Shown here: piece after piece, positions 26,917 through 35,933 of the stretch
Numbering within the stretch: position 1 is the stretch's first letter
Layout: every line of letters starts with the position of its first letter
Assembly (NCBI GenBank): GCA_020436165.1
Contig: JAGQYI010000029.1
Location: 202,732-266,731 of the forward strand
Origin: Cyclobacteriaceae bacterium
GTDB taxonomy: Bacteria > Bacteroidota > Bacteroidia > Cytophagales > Cyclobacteriaceae
Direction of reading: 5' to 3'
DNA: 64,000 nucleotides
The notes under the pieces: model-generated
What the model was told of the DNA's origin: nothing
The model's input: the letters and a program-made list of their open reading frames with translations, nothing else
The model's database searches: none
Made by a program: the position numbers and the translations under genes

Positions 26917-28113
26917 TTACTGTTTTACCTCTAATGAATGCCGATAGTAATTCACAATAAAATTGAGAACAAGGAGCAGCGTTAAAAGAAGACTGAGGTA
27001 AGCAAATAGAGATAGATGGAGCTGTACAAAAGTGAGCAGAAGCACTGCAATAGCCACCGAAAACAGGGTAAGCTGTACCTTAAAAATAGCAGGCCCTACT
27101 TGTTTAGGGTAGTTTAACAGGCGCATCATGGTGGCTATGCCCAGCAGAAACAAGGCCAGCGAAAACCCAAAAATTACGTTAAACGAAAGCCACTCCCCTG
27201 GCGCCTGGCCATAGCTTGCAAACAATCCGCTAAAGGCCATTCCCATCAACCCAAGAGCTAGCAAGGTAGGTATGTACAATAGTTCGAGCATGCTGCTTTT
27301 CAAATAACCTGATTTGCAGCGAACATCGGAGATGAGCGTAAAGAACAACCACCACAAACCAAACACAATAAAAACGGCAAGTGTAAAATAAACCCAAACC
27401 ATTGTATTTAACTCCTCCAGGTGGCCCACTCCCGTAATAACCCCGGACATGACTTCACCAAAAATAATAATGGTAAAGAGCCCCATTCGCTCCGACATGC
27501 TGGAAGAAAGCGTAAATGCAGAGGCATTCCGACCTAAAAAGGCAACGGAAACAAATGGAGGGAGGTAGTTTAAAACAAGGGTTGTGTAAAACACCATCCA
27601 TAAATACTGTGGCTCAACATATAAAGAGGCAAACAGCAAGGCAAATGAGAGAAGATAGAATACGGTATATGGCCGGTTTAATTTGCGGTGGTATTTATCG
27701 TAAATACCCACGCTCCACCACAAATAGGTAATATATACCTGCATGATCATGAGCACAATGGTGATATTAAAAACAGCATCTGCACGCGAAAAATCAATAA
27801 CAATGACAAGGGCGGCTACAATAAGTATTTGCCACAGGGTCATGAGCCGTGTGCGTATGCCGGTGGTTCCATGCAGGTCGTGGTACAGACTGCCATTGAG
27901 CCACCCCCAAAAGATCATAACAAAGAAATAAACGAAAACAAACAAGTTGTTCAGACTCAGGTCTTCGGAAAGATGGTGGGTGATCTTAGCAATGGCAATA
28001 ACGTATACCAGGTCGTAGAACAGTTCCAGCCAGCTTACCTTTCTATCTTCAAAGTCGGTGGAGAATTTCTTTGGCGGGCCCCACCAATTGCTCGATTTAA
28101 GATCAAATTTCAC
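26917..28113 (-). CDS. ltrA: Low temperature requirement protein A (LtrA) family membrane protein
   Basis: A 398-residue polytopic membrane protein (about ten to twelve segments). The N-terminus has the family signature (VSWLELFYDLVYVIAI) and a later SERMGLFTIIIFGE segment. The family was named from a Listeria cold-growth mutant; its molecular activity is unknown. The GC content is higher here than in the preceding accessory region, so core chromosome resumes. The neighbouring hydrolase gene upstream is on the same strand. Confidence 0.87.
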   Translation of the reverse strand: MKFDLKSSNWWGPPKKFSTDFEDRKVSWLELFYDLVYVIAIAKITHHLSEDLSLNNLFVFVYFFVMIFWGWLNGSLYHDLHGTTGIRTRLMTLWQILIVAALVIVIDFSRADAVFNITIVLMIMQVYITYLWWSVGIYDKYHRKLNRPYTVFYLLSFALLFASLYVEPQYLWMVFYTTLVLNYLPPFVSVAFLGRNASAFTLSSSMSERMGLFTIIIFGEVMSGVITGVGHLEELNTMVWVYFTLAVFIVFGLWWLFFTLISDVRCKSGYLKSSMLELLYIPTLLALGLMGMAFSGLFASYGQAPGEWLSFNVIFGFSLALFLLGIATMMRLLNYPKQVGPAIFKVQLTLFSVAIAVLLLTFVQLHLSLFAYLSLLLTLLLVLNFIVNYYRHSLEVKQ

Positions 28114-28138
28114 TTGTTCTTTCCTTTTTACTCGCTCT

Positions 28139-28831
28139 TTAAAATAGTACTTGATCTGTTATCCTGCTTACCCATTCTGCGTACATTTTGCCCGAAGGAT
28201 GCAGGCCATCACTGGCTACAAGGTCAGGCTGTTCCAGCCCCTTACGGGAAATATCGGTAATGTTAACGTAATGCACCTCATATTGACCGGAAATGGACTG
28301 ATTAATGGCATTGAATGCATCAATCTGTTGGGATATGTTGGTGCTGCCACCTCCAAAAGGCGTATAGGCATAGTCGGGTATGGAAACCACAAACACCCGG
28401 TCTTTCTTTCCACCCGCATAAGCAATAGCGCGCTTCAAAAGCTCTTCAAATTGCGTGCTGTATTCATCAATAGAGCGGCCCTGGTATTGGTTGTTCACCC
28501 CAATAAGTAAGCTTACCCAATCGTAGGTGCCTTTTGATTCCGTTGCATCCAGCTCTTTAAGCAGGTCTCCGGTTGTCCAGCCGGTACGGGCAATAATTTC
28601 GGGGTTGGCAAAAGGTCTTTCCTGAGCATTTAAGACGTCAACCAATTGCACAGGCCAGCGCTCGCTTTCGGCAACCGACTGACCAATGGTGTACGAATCG
28701 CCCAAGGCAAGGTAAGTCGCTCCTGTTTGATTGTTTGTTTGGGTCATCTGGTCCATTTCTTTCTGGCCATTTTGGCTACATGAATAAAGCGAAAGCGAAT
28801 AGAAAAGCAAAAACAAAAGGTATCTGCACAT
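28139..28831 (-). CDS. SGNH/GDSL hydrolase lipoprotein
   Basis: A 230-residue exported esterase-like protein. The signal peptide ends in a lipobox (LYSC). Block I is GDSYTIG with the catalytic Ser, block III is GVNNQYQG, and block V is SDGLHPS with catalytic Asp and His. SGNH enzymes hydrolyse ester bonds of lipids or acetylated sugars; the substrate is unknown. The LtrA gene starts 25 bases after it ends. Confidence 0.87.
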   Translation of the reverse strand: MCRYLLFLLFYSLSLYSCSQNGQKEMDQMTQTNNQTGATYLALGDSYTIGQSVAESERWPVQLVDVLNAQERPFANPEIIARTGWTTGDLLKELDATESKGTYDWVSLLIGVNNQYQGRSIDEYSTQFEELLKRAIAYAGGKKDRVFVVSIPDYAYTPFGGGSTNISQQIDAFNAINQSISGQYEVHYVNITDISRKGLEQPDLVASDGLHPSGKMYAEWVSRITDQVLF

Positions 28832-28998
28832 AGCTATAACTCAGGGTTAAGCAAAATTAATCAAACATAATTATCTTAAAATGCATTTAAATAACAAGAG
28901 TTCTATGCAAGCAAACCGATAATTAAAAGTAAAAAACAAAGATCCGATCGATCGATACCCCAACCAGTTCCAGGCTCATAATAATTTATAGTAGGATA

Positions 28999-29031
28999 TT
29001 GTCTTTGATAGGTACTGATCCGCTAACTTTA
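28999..29031 (+). promoter_or_regulatory. Candidate promoter
   Basis: TTG at 28999-29001 and TAACTTTA at 29024-29031 (22 bases apart) precede the 146-residue hypothetical gene by 19 bases. The -7 element GCTAACTTTAA is identical to that upstream of the gene at 6863. Confidence 0.4.
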
Positions 29032-29050
29032 ATAATAAGATAAATAAGAA

Positions 29051-29491
29051 ATGAACACTGCATTTATAGAAATGCTCCAAAAGCGGCTTGCAGGACTTGA
29101 AGACAAGGAATTCAACCTGGAAGCATGGAAAAGCGGCACAGCTCTGCTCCTAACCCGTATTTTTTGCGAGGGCAATTCGTACAGCAAAGAGATAGAGTCC
29201 ATGAAGGTGGATTATAGTAGTTGGTCGTTGCGTGATGCCACTTCGGATTATAATCCCAGGGAAGCGAGCAAGAGATTAGGTCGCGAGATTCTGGAATTGG
29301 CCATAGCCGAGCTTCAGCTCCCAGAGAGCTCTGCTAAAAGCAACCAGTACATCGCCTCCTTGCTTCAGGATCAATCGGATAACCTCAAAGAAGCCATTGC
29401 AAAAAAGGATGAACAAGCCATACGAAACGTGCTGAAAAGCGAAAAGAAAGAAGTTCTTGTTGATTGGCTGGTAAAGCTGCTGGTTAAATAG
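29051..29491 (+). CDS. Hypothetical helical protein
   Basis: A 146-residue cytoplasmic protein, charged and predominantly helical, without signal peptide, membrane segments or a motif I recognise. It stands alone between a divergent hydrolase and a convergent symporter. A promoter-like element upstream supports expression. Confidence 0.65.
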   Translation: MNTAFIEMLQKRLAGLEDKEFNLEAWKSGTALLLTRIFCEGNSYSKEIESMKVDYSSWSLRDATSDYNPREASKRLGREILELAIAELQLPESSAKSNQYIASLLQDQSDNLKEAIAKKDEQAIRNVLKSEKKEVLVDWLVKLLVK

Positions 29492-29559
29492 CGTTTGATC
29501 TGATAATTACAACCGACTAAACGTGGGTAACAGAATTTCAACACCAACCTTTCGCAACT

Positions 29560-31230
29560 TCAATCCCTTCTGGGATAGCGAATGCTTTCTACCATTTCCT
29601 GCACTTCTTCCAGAGGTGCAGGATAAAAGCGAGAAATGCCAATGGAAATAACAAAATTTACAACCATAGCCACACTACCAAAACCTTCTGGAGAGATGCC
29701 AAACCACCAGTCGTCTGGTGAGCCGCCTCCTAAATAGCCCAGCTTGTATTTGACCATATAGAAAAGCATTAGCAGAGTACCCACAACCATACCGGCCACA
29801 GCGCCTTCCTTGTTCATTCGTTTATCAAAAATACCTAGGATAATGGCTGGGAAAAACGATGCTGCCGCAAGTCCGAAGGCCAGTGCCACCACGGCTGCTA
29901 CAAACCCCGGAGGGTTGATCCCAAAATAACCGGCAATGACCACGGCAAAAACAGACGCAATACGTGCCCATATCAACTCCCCCTTCTCAGAAATAGCAGG
30001 ATTGAGCTGCTTTTTAATCAAGTCGTGCGAAATACTGGCTGATATTACCAGCAATAAACCCGCAGCAGTCGAAAGTGCCGCAGCAAGCCCCCCTGCAGCA
30101 ACCAGGGCAATCACCCAATCGGGCAAATTGGCTATCTCCGGGTTGGCCAGCACCATTATGTCCCGGTCTATGGTGAGCTCATTTTTTTGAGGGTCGGCCA
30201 CATAGGTCATAATGCCGTCCTTATTCTTGTCATCAAATTTAATCAGGCCTGTTTGCTCCCAGTTGGTAAACCAGACAGGAGCCTCGCTGTATTTCCGTTC
30301 CGATACGGTTTGTATCATGTTGGTGCGGGCAAATACGGCAATGGCCGGAGCTGTGGTATATAAAATAGCAATAAAGAATAAGGCCCAGCCGGCCGATTTA
30401 CGGGCATCCCGTACTTTCTTAACGGTGAAAAACCGCACAATTACATGTGGCAGGCCAGCGGTTCCCACCATAAGCGCCAGGGTAATGGCAAACACATCGA
30501 TCGTAGACTTAGATCCTTCGGTATAGGCCGAAAAACCCAAATCCCTTTGCAGGCCATCCAATTTGTCGAGCAAATAGCCTCCTTCAGGAAGCTTGCCTCC
30601 AAAACCAAGCTGAGGAATGATATGTCCGGTGAGCTGGAAGGAAATAAAAAAGGCCGGCACCATAAAGGCAAAGATGAGGATACAATATTGAGCCACCTGT
30701 GTGTAGGTAATGCCTTTCATACCTCCGAGTGTGGCATAAAAGAGTACAATAAACATACCTATATATACTCCAGTATCGATCTGCACCTCCAGAAAGCGGG
30801 CAAATACGACTCCTACTCCCCTCATTTGCCCTGCAATGTAGGTAAACGATACAATAATGGCACAAACCACGGCCACCGTTCGGGCTATGTTGGAGTAATA
30901 GCGGTCACCGATAAAATCGGGCACGGTAAATTTTCCGAATTTGCGCAGGTAGGGAGCAAGCAAAAGCGCCAGCAGCACATAGCCTCCGGTCCAGCCCATC
31001 AAGTACACCGATCCATCATAGCCCATAAAGGAGATAAGTCCGGCCATCGATATAAAAGAAGCAGCGGACATCCAGTCGGCTGCTGTGGCCATGCCATTGA
31101 CCAAGGGAGAAACTCCCCCACCCGCTACATAAAAATCTTTGGTAGATAATGCCGTTGACCAAATGGCAATACCAATATAGATAAGGAACGAGATCCCGAC
31201 AAAAGCAAAGGTCCAGGTGGTTACATCCAT
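29560..31230 (-). CDS. Sodium:solute symporter, large subunit (acetate-permease-like)
   Basis: A 556-residue SSS-family transporter with about thirteen membrane segments. Visible family stretches include ATAADWMSAASFISMAGLI, GGMKGITYTQ and GLAAALSTAAGLLLVISAS. It resembles ActP-type carriers for acetate and other monocarboxylates. It is preceded by a small membrane subunit with a 6-base gap, the arrangement of the paired small/large sodium:solute symporters. A ~60-residue insertion near 295-355 is hydrophilic and charged. Confidence 0.88.
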   Translation of the reverse strand: MDVTTWTFAFVGISFLIYIGIAIWSTALSTKDFYVAGGGVSPLVNGMATAADWMSAASFISMAGLISFMGYDGSVYLMGWTGGYVLLALLLAPYLRKFGKFTVPDFIGDRYYSNIARTVAVVCAIIVSFTYIAGQMRGVGVVFARFLEVQIDTGVYIGMFIVLFYATLGGMKGITYTQVAQYCILIFAFMVPAFFISFQLTGHIIPQLGFGGKLPEGGYLLDKLDGLQRDLGFSAYTEGSKSTIDVFAITLALMVGTAGLPHVIVRFFTVKKVRDARKSAGWALFFIAILYTTAPAIAVFARTNMIQTVSERKYSEAPVWFTNWEQTGLIKFDDKNKDGIMTYVADPQKNELTIDRDIMVLANPEIANLPDWVIALVAAGGLAAALSTAAGLLLVISASISHDLIKKQLNPAISEKGELIWARIASVFAVVIAGYFGINPPGFVAAVVALAFGLAAASFFPAIILGIFDKRMNKEGAVAGMVVGTLLMLFYMVKYKLGYLGGGSPDDWWFGISPEGFGSVAMVVNFVISIGISRFYPAPLEEVQEMVESIRYPRRD

Positions 31231-31236
31231 GGGTAG

Positions 31237-31491
31237 TTATTTTTCGTCCACATTAAATTTCTTGTCCAATTGGTTCATCAGCCGTACATATACAAAAATG
31301 AGGATAACAAATACATAGATGGAACCTTGCTGGGCGAACCAGAAACCTAGCTTAAATCCGGCAATTCTAATTTGATTGAGTTCGTCCACCAAAAGAATAC
31401 CTGCCACATAGGACACCAGAAACCAGATGGAAAGGAGTATTGTGAGGTATTTAAGGTTCTTGGACCAATAGGCCTTCTTGTTGGTATCCAT
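31237..31491 (-). CDS. DUF4212 small subunit of sodium:solute symporter
   Basis: An 84-residue protein with two membrane segments and the WFLVSYVAGILLVDELN and GFKLGFWFAQQGSIYVFVILI pattern of the small subunit found upstream of SSS transporters. It is probably needed for the activity or assembly of the large subunit 6 bases downstream. Confidence 0.88.
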   Translation of the reverse strand: MDTNKKAYWSKNLKYLTILLSIWFLVSYVAGILLVDELNQIRIAGFKLGFWFAQQGSIYVFVILIFVYVRLMNQLDKKFNVDEK

Positions 31492-31638
31492 GGGTTAATG
31501 TTTTAGGTGTATATAACCACCTAAAATAAAAACTTAAAGGGAGATTTAAAATCTCTGAATGTATTTGAGTTGTAGTAGTGTATAACAAAGAGTAATTGAA
31601 AGCCGAACAGAAAATAAGGAATTTCCATATGTAAGTAT

Positions 31639-32340
31639 TCAGGAAGATTTCCGGAGTTTATCAATTGCATCCGAAAGGTCTTCAAGCACTTTGCCTTTCA
31701 GTAACCAGGCAGCTGCAAACAAAACAAGCATTACCACTTCTACCCAGAAGATAAATCGGGTACCTTCATCGGCATGAAAACCAAATATCATAATGCCTGC
31801 AAAAGCTAATGTCAACAGAATGCCATAACCACATATACGGTACACCAGGTTATAAAGCGTCTTTCCCGGAGCGTTGAGGTCTCCTTTGGTGAACTGGCGG
31901 ATCAGCATAATAGCCATACTTATAAAAAAGAGTACAGCGCTTCCAAAATGAATCGCTCCCGGAGGTATAAAACCAAGTAGCCTGTCTGTTTCGCAGGAAC
32001 AAATGGGTGTTGGATGGCCGTAAGGTTCGCAACATACCTCCAAAGGTGTAGGAATGATAGCCACTAAGGCTATGCTTAGTCCTCCAACCCATGTAATGAT
32101 ATTGTCCACTTTGTCGTATCCGTAATAAGAAGCTAGAAAAACACCAATAAGTATGAGCAAACTCGTAAACAGCACACCCGATTGTGTGTAGTAATAGTGG
32201 CTAATGGACGAAAGCTTTTCCCCTGCAATTAAAGGAGCCAGAATAGGAAGCAAAAGACCAAATGTTCCAATCCATTTTCGAATACGGTAGTAGCTCAGGT
32301 TCGTATTAGGCAGTTGTGTTTCTTCAAAGGTTTTGCTCAT
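31639..32340 (-). CDS. Hypothetical seven-segment membrane protein with Cys-rich loop
   Basis: A 233-residue protein with about six or seven membrane segments. The loop at about 102-118 contains four cysteines and a histidine (CCEP...H...CSCE), which could form disulfides or a metal site. I recognise no named family. It is codirectional with the LuxR-type regulator 55 bases upstream and might be controlled by it. Confidence 0.7.
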   Translation of the reverse strand: MSKTFEETQLPNTNLSYYRIRKWIGTFGLLLPILAPLIAGEKLSSISHYYYTQSGVLFTSLLILIGVFLASYYGYDKVDNIITWVGGLSIALVAIIPTPLEVCCEPYGHPTPICSCETDRLLGFIPPGAIHFGSAVLFFISMAIMLIRQFTKGDLNAPGKTLYNLVYRICGYGILLTLAFAGIMIFGFHADEGTRFIFWVEVVMLVLFAAAWLLKGKVLEDLSDAIDKLRKSS

Positions 32341-32395
32341 GGTTGTCTTGTTTGTTCTATTCTATTTCCGGAAGTTCAGTACAACCTGAAAGTTT

Positions 32396-32737
32396 TCAGA
32401 TCAGGTCAAAAGCCAGCGCATAGTGGAAAAGCTCCGAAAACGCCTTTACTTCTAATTTTCTCTTTATGTTTTTACGGTGCTGCTCAACGGTACACCTGCT
32501 TATATAAAGCTTTTCCGCGATTTCAGGATTATTCAATCCTTTAACCAGCAGCTTAATTATTTCCACTTCTCTATTGGTTAAAGACCGGAATTTAGAAAGA
32601 TGCGCTTTCTTAAATGCTTCCTGTTCTTGCAGTCGTTTTAGCTTTTGTGGGGTTAAAAGATGTGCCTGATGGCTACCCAAAACACCATATATAAAGGCAT
32701 AGTTGTGTTCAGAAGGGCTTGGGTAAAATTCTTTCAT
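32396..32737 (-). CDS. Small LuxR/GerE-type HTH regulator
   Basis: A 113-residue protein whose residues 50-110 are a LuxR-type helix-turn-helix (LTNREVEIIKLLVKGL, then NPEIAEKLYISRCTVEQHRKNI). The N-terminal 50 residues are too short for a receiver or autoinducer domain, so the signal is unknown or supplied by another protein. A perfect 9-bp inverted repeat lies just upstream. The diverging cytochrome cluster starts 270 bases away. Confidence 0.85.
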   Translation of the reverse strand: MKEFYPSPSEHNYAFIYGVLGSHQAHLLTPQKLKRLQEQEAFKKAHLSKFRSLTNREVEIIKLLVKGLNNPEIAEKLYISRCTVEQHRKNIKRKLEVKAFSELFHYALAFDLI

Positions 32738-32752
32738 AACAAGACAACCAAT

Positions 32753-32777
32753 ATCAGGTACGTAACAAGTACCTGAT
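32753..32777. promoter_or_regulatory. Inverted repeat upstream of LuxR-type gene
   Basis: ATCAGGTAC and GTACCTGAT, 7 bases apart, form a perfect 9-bp inverted repeat centred 28 bases upstream of the regulator start. It could be an operator (autoregulation) or a 5' leader hairpin. It contains CAGGT/ACCTG half-sites as in LuxR-family boxes, though in opposite orientation. Confidence 0.5.
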
Positions 32778-32909
32778 GTATAAGCCTTTAAGATACTACA
32801 ATAATTTTAATTATATAAATAATTTGATATTAAATTGTGTTAATAGACAATTGTCTAACATTTATTTTAGTATGAGGTATTTCAAACACCCTGTTTTAAA
32901 AACAAATAA

Positions 32910-32931
32910 AAACATGATAAAAATCATGTTT
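32910..32931 (+). promoter_or_regulatory. CRP/FNR-like palindrome upstream of cytochrome cluster
   Basis: AAACATGA-TAAAAA-TCATGTTT is a perfect 8-bp inverted repeat with a 6-base spacer, the half-site length and spacing of CRP/FNR-family operators. Its centre is about 55 bases upstream of the candidate -7 element at 32972-32979, i.e. near -60 to -65, the position of a class I activator site. Confidence 0.5.
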
Positions 32932-32971
32932 CATGCCTGTTATTATCAATGTTATGACACCTACCTAACTG

Positions 32972-32979
32972 TAACTTTG
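32972..32979 (+). promoter_or_regulatory. Candidate -7 element for cytochrome cluster
   Basis: TAACTTTG matches TAnnTTTG exactly, 28 bases before the ATG at 33008. No TTG is present 19-22 bases upstream, so the promoter may depend on an activator. Confidence 0.45.
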
Positions 32980-33007
32980 GTCACATAACTATTAAATGCA
33001 ATATATT

Positions 33008-34102
33008 ATGAAACGATTACTCAACTTCTTAGCGATTTTCAGCTTGGGCGCTATGATTTGCATTTCATGTACTAAAGAAGGCCCTCAGGGCCCTCCCGGT
33101 GAAGATGGTATAGACGGTATTGATGGAACCAGCGGTACTGCAGGTTGTATCCAATGCCATACCAACAATGAAAATATGCAGATCAAGTCAGCCGAATGGG
33201 CAGTTTCAGGCCACGTAACCGGAGGTCATATGGGCGGTAGCTCATACGGATCTCGTGAAGGTTGTACCGACTGTCACTCCAGTCAGGGGTATCAACTGGC
33301 AGTTACAGGTAGCTGGGACAACTCTCCCGCAGACAAACCTTTGTCAGCCAACTGCTACACATGTCACCAAATCCATGAAACGTATACAGCTGACGACTGG
33401 GCCTTTAGAGTGCCCGATGGTGGCTTACCGTTTTTGGTTAATGACGTAACTTCAGATCAGGCTAATGCCAATACCTGTATCGTATGTCACCAATCAAGAG
33501 TTGCAGAACCAGAAATCGACCTTGCCAGCAGTGACAACGTTAGCATCACAAGTTCAAGGTATGGCCCGCACCATGGCCCTCAAGGTAATATGATAGCGGG
33601 TGTTGGAAATAGTGGCGCCTATGAATTAACAGGATCGATGAATTATGTAAACAGCACACATGCTTCAAGTACAAGCACCAGCTGCGTTACCTGCCATATG
33701 GCAAGCGGAGCTGGCAGCGGAGGAAATTATGAACTGGGCGGCCACAGCAATAACGTTGCCGTTGGTAGCTGGGACGATGACTCTCGTGAAGTAAATGTTA
33801 ACGGTTGTATTACATGTCATAATGAATATTCTGACAATGATGGTATCACCGCTTTTGTTGCTTCGGCCAGAGCTACCAATATGGCTTTATTCGATCAACT
33901 AGCTCAGAAATTAACAGATCTTGGATATTTAACAGGAAGTGGTTCAGTAAATGCATCAAGTGGAACTCCTTTGGTGATTTCACCTGAACATGCAGCTGCT
34001 ATTTACAACTATCAGTTTGTTAAGGAAGATCAAAGTATGATGATCCATAATCCTAAATACGCAAAGGCTCTGATCACCAATTCACTTGAAGCATTGAATT
34101 AA
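33008..34102 (+). CDS. Hexaheme c-type cytochrome lipoprotein
   Basis: I use the ATG at 33008; one 12 bases earlier adds MQYI. The lipobox is ICISC (Cys21). Residues about 25-43 are a collagen-like Gly-x-x linker. Six CXXCH haem sites follow (CIQCH 47-51, then CTDCH, CYTCH, CIVCH, CVTCH, CITCH) with many additional histidines. It is a multihaem electron carrier tethered to a membrane, probably facing the periplasm or surface. It is first in a plus-strand respiratory cluster, though a terminator follows it. Confidence 0.9.
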   Translation: MKRLLNFLAIFSLGAMICISCTKEGPQGPPGEDGIDGIDGTSGTAGCIQCHTNNENMQIKSAEWAVSGHVTGGHMGGSSYGSREGCTDCHSSQGYQLAVTGSWDNSPADKPLSANCYTCHQIHETYTADDWAFRVPDGGLPFLVNDVTSDQANANTCIVCHQSRVAEPEIDLASSDNVSITSSRYGPHHGPQGNMIAGVGNSGAYELTGSMNYVNSTHASSTSTSCVTCHMASGAGSGGNYELGGHSNNVAVGSWDDDSREVNVNGCITCHNEYSDNDGITAFVASARATNMALFDQLAQKLTDLGYLTGSGSVNASSGTPLVISPEHAAAIYNYQFVKEDQSMMIHNPKYAKALITNSLEALN

Positions 34103-34126
34103 AGTTTCATTAGACATATAAAGTGT

Positions 34127-34172
34127 AAAGGCCAACGTATTGACGCACGAGTGTTGAAAGTTGGCCTTTTTT
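34127..34172 (+). terminator. Intrinsic terminator after hexaheme gene
   Basis: AAAGGCCAAC (34127-34136) pairs with GTTGGCCTTT (34160-34169) and is followed by T residues. The loop is 23 bases. It may let the first gene be made in excess over the rest of the cluster. Confidence 0.75.
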
Positions 34173-34197
34173 ATAAAACATTAAAACATAAGAAAAC

Positions 34198-34578
34198 ATG
34201 ATGAAGATTACAGCTAAGATAGTACTGATCGTCATGGGCACATTTATCTTTTCTTCGTGTGTTTACAACATACCGGTTCAGGAAGTGCTCCCTCCCATAG
34301 AGGAAGAAGTAAGCTTTGCAACCGATGTTGTACCAATATTCGATGCCCAGGGATGCACCAACTGTCATAATGGAGCTAGTGCAGCTACCAGTCTTAACCT
34401 AACTGCCGATGTTGCTTACAGCAATATTACAGACAAGGGGCTCGTAGACTTGGCCGATCCTGAAAATAGTAAAATATACTATTTGCCTTTGCCTACGGGT
34501 AGCCATTTTAAGAAATATACTTCTCAACAAGCTCAATATGTTCTCACGTGGATAGAACAGGGAGCCGCTGACAACTAA
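34198..34578 (+). CDS. Monoheme cytochrome c-like lipoprotein
   Basis: A 126-residue protein with lipobox FSSC (Cys21) and one haem site, CTNCH at 53-57, in a context (VVPIFDAQGCTNCHNG) typical of the small periplasmic cytochrome-like domains of Bacteroidota. ATG codons at 34198 and 34201 are equally possible. It is 13 bases upstream of the DUF5777 barrel gene. Confidence 0.85.
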   Translation: MMKITAKIVLIVMGTFIFSSCVYNIPVQEVLPPIEEEVSFATDVVPIFDAQGCTNCHNGASAATSLNLTADVAYSNITDKGLVDLADPENSKIYYLPLPTGSHFKKYTSQQAQYVLTWIEQGAADN

Positions 34579-34591
34579 AAATTCGAACGTT

Positions 34592-35473
34592 ATGAAAAAG
34601 ACTATTTATTTACTCGTACTGGCCTTATTTTTCGGATTTACGGTTGTTGCTCAGGATGAAGAAACAAAAGACGAAACCGCGCAAACCGAGAAGAAAGATA
34701 AACCTGTTCGCACACCATGGAACAGTGGATTAATTATGGGAGGACAAACCTCTCTTGTTCCTGCCAAAGGAACCATACGTTTTGATCTCATTCACCATTT
34801 TGGGCCATTCGACAACGGAATATCCGATCTGTTGGGTATCTATGCAGATGGAGCCAATATTCGTATGGGCTTGAATTACACAGTGATCAATAACCTTCAA
34901 GTAGGTATTGGCATTACCAAAAACAGCATAACCACAGATTTTAATGCCAAATACACTGTTTTTGAACAAACCAGAAAAAATAGCATGCCTGTTTCCGTTA
35001 CGCTCTTTGGCAACATTGCTATTAAAGGTGGGCCAAGAGAAGTTTATGGAATAGAGTATGAAAACGTGGACCGACTCTCCTACTTTTCACAAATTATTGT
35101 AGGCAGAAAGATCAGCAAGTTCCTGACCATTCAGGCAGCAGGTAGTTTCTCGCATATCAATAACCTGCAGGAAGGGGTTAACCACGATGCAGTGGGTGTG
35201 AGCGCTTCTGCCAAAATAAGGGTTAGTTCTACTATTTCTGTAATAAGCCACAACGATATTCCGCTTAAGTTGCAGAACATTTCAGAATACAAGGAATTTG
35301 AAGCAGTAAAACCTAATATTCAGCTTGGAGTGGAGATAATCACAACCTCACACGCATTTCATATATATGCCGGCACATCCAACTACATACTGCCGCAAAA
35401 CGTATACACCCTTAACCAAAACGAGCTGGATCTCAAAGGTTTAAGATTTGGATTTATTTTAACTAGATTATAA
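34592..35473 (+). CDS. DUF5777-like outer-membrane beta-barrel protein
   Basis: A 293-residue exported protein. A signal peptide ends at VVAQ, followed by a charged Glu/Lys segment (about 22-40) and then a barrel-like body. I match it to DUF5777 by its N-terminal part (LIMGGQTSLVPAKGTIRFDL and FDLIHHFGPF). DUF5777 barrels occur with c-type cytochromes in Bacteroidota. Here it is sandwiched between two cytochrome genes (gaps of 13 and 4 bases), suggesting a pore or sheath for electron carriers, which is inference. Confidence 0.8.
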   Translation: MKKTIYLLVLALFFGFTVVAQDEETKDETAQTEKKDKPVRTPWNSGLIMGGQTSLVPAKGTIRFDLIHHFGPFDNGISDLLGIYADGANIRMGLNYTVINNLQVGIGITKNSITTDFNAKYTVFEQTRKNSMPVSVTLFGNIAIKGGPREVYGIEYENVDRLSYFSQIIVGRKISKFLTIQAAGSFSHINNLQEGVNHDAVGVSASAKIRVSSTISVISHNDIPLKLQNISEYKEFEAVKPNIQLGVEIITTSHAFHIYAGTSNYILPQNVYTLNQNELDLKGLRFGFILTRL

Positions 35474-35477
35474 AACA

Positions 35478-35879
35478 ATGAAAACGAACAAATTAGTAAT
35501 CAGCCTTATGACCATACTGTTGATGATGTCATTCACATTATGGCAACAAGACAAAAAGCCCTGGAACATTCCAGACAAGTACAAGAAAATGACCAACACC
35601 TACACAGACGACATGGACGATCTTATCGACTATGGTTCTGATCTGTATGCCAAGCATTGCGCTTCGTGCCATGGTGATGATGGTATTGGTGACGGCCCAA
35701 AAGCGGATGAACTTAAAAGTTATCCCGGTGATTTCACCACGGATGAATTTAAGAAAAATTCTGACGGGGCTATTTACTACATGTCCATTGTAGGAAGGGA
35801 TGAAATGCCCAATTTCGAGAAAAAAATTCCTGATGAAGAAGGCCGTTGGGCAGTTATTGAATACGTCAAAACTTTATGA
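35478..35879 (+). CDS. Class I cytochrome c
   Basis: A 133-residue protein with an uncleaved or cleaved N-terminal hydrophobic segment (about 5-21), haem site CASCH at 61-65 and probable Met ligand 110 (DEMPNF). It is a small periplasmic electron carrier. It begins 4 bases after the barrel gene, so the two are surely cotranscribed. Confidence 0.88.
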   Translation: MKTNKLVISLMTILLMMSFTLWQQDKKPWNIPDKYKKMTNTYTDDMDDLIDYGSDLYAKHCASCHGDDGIGDGPKADELKSYPGDFTTDEFKKNSDGAIYYMSIVGRDEMPNFEKKIPDEEGRWAVIEYVKTL

Positions 35880-35933
35880 TGTAGTCAGGAAAGTTAGGGT
35901 TCTACCCTTTGTTTAATACCTAACTAAAAAACC

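Noticed and set aside
32776..32988. 70-codon plus-strand frame upstream of the hexaheme gene
   Set aside because: It covers the palindrome and promoter-like element of the cytochrome cluster and has low-complexity Asn/Tyr/Ile content.
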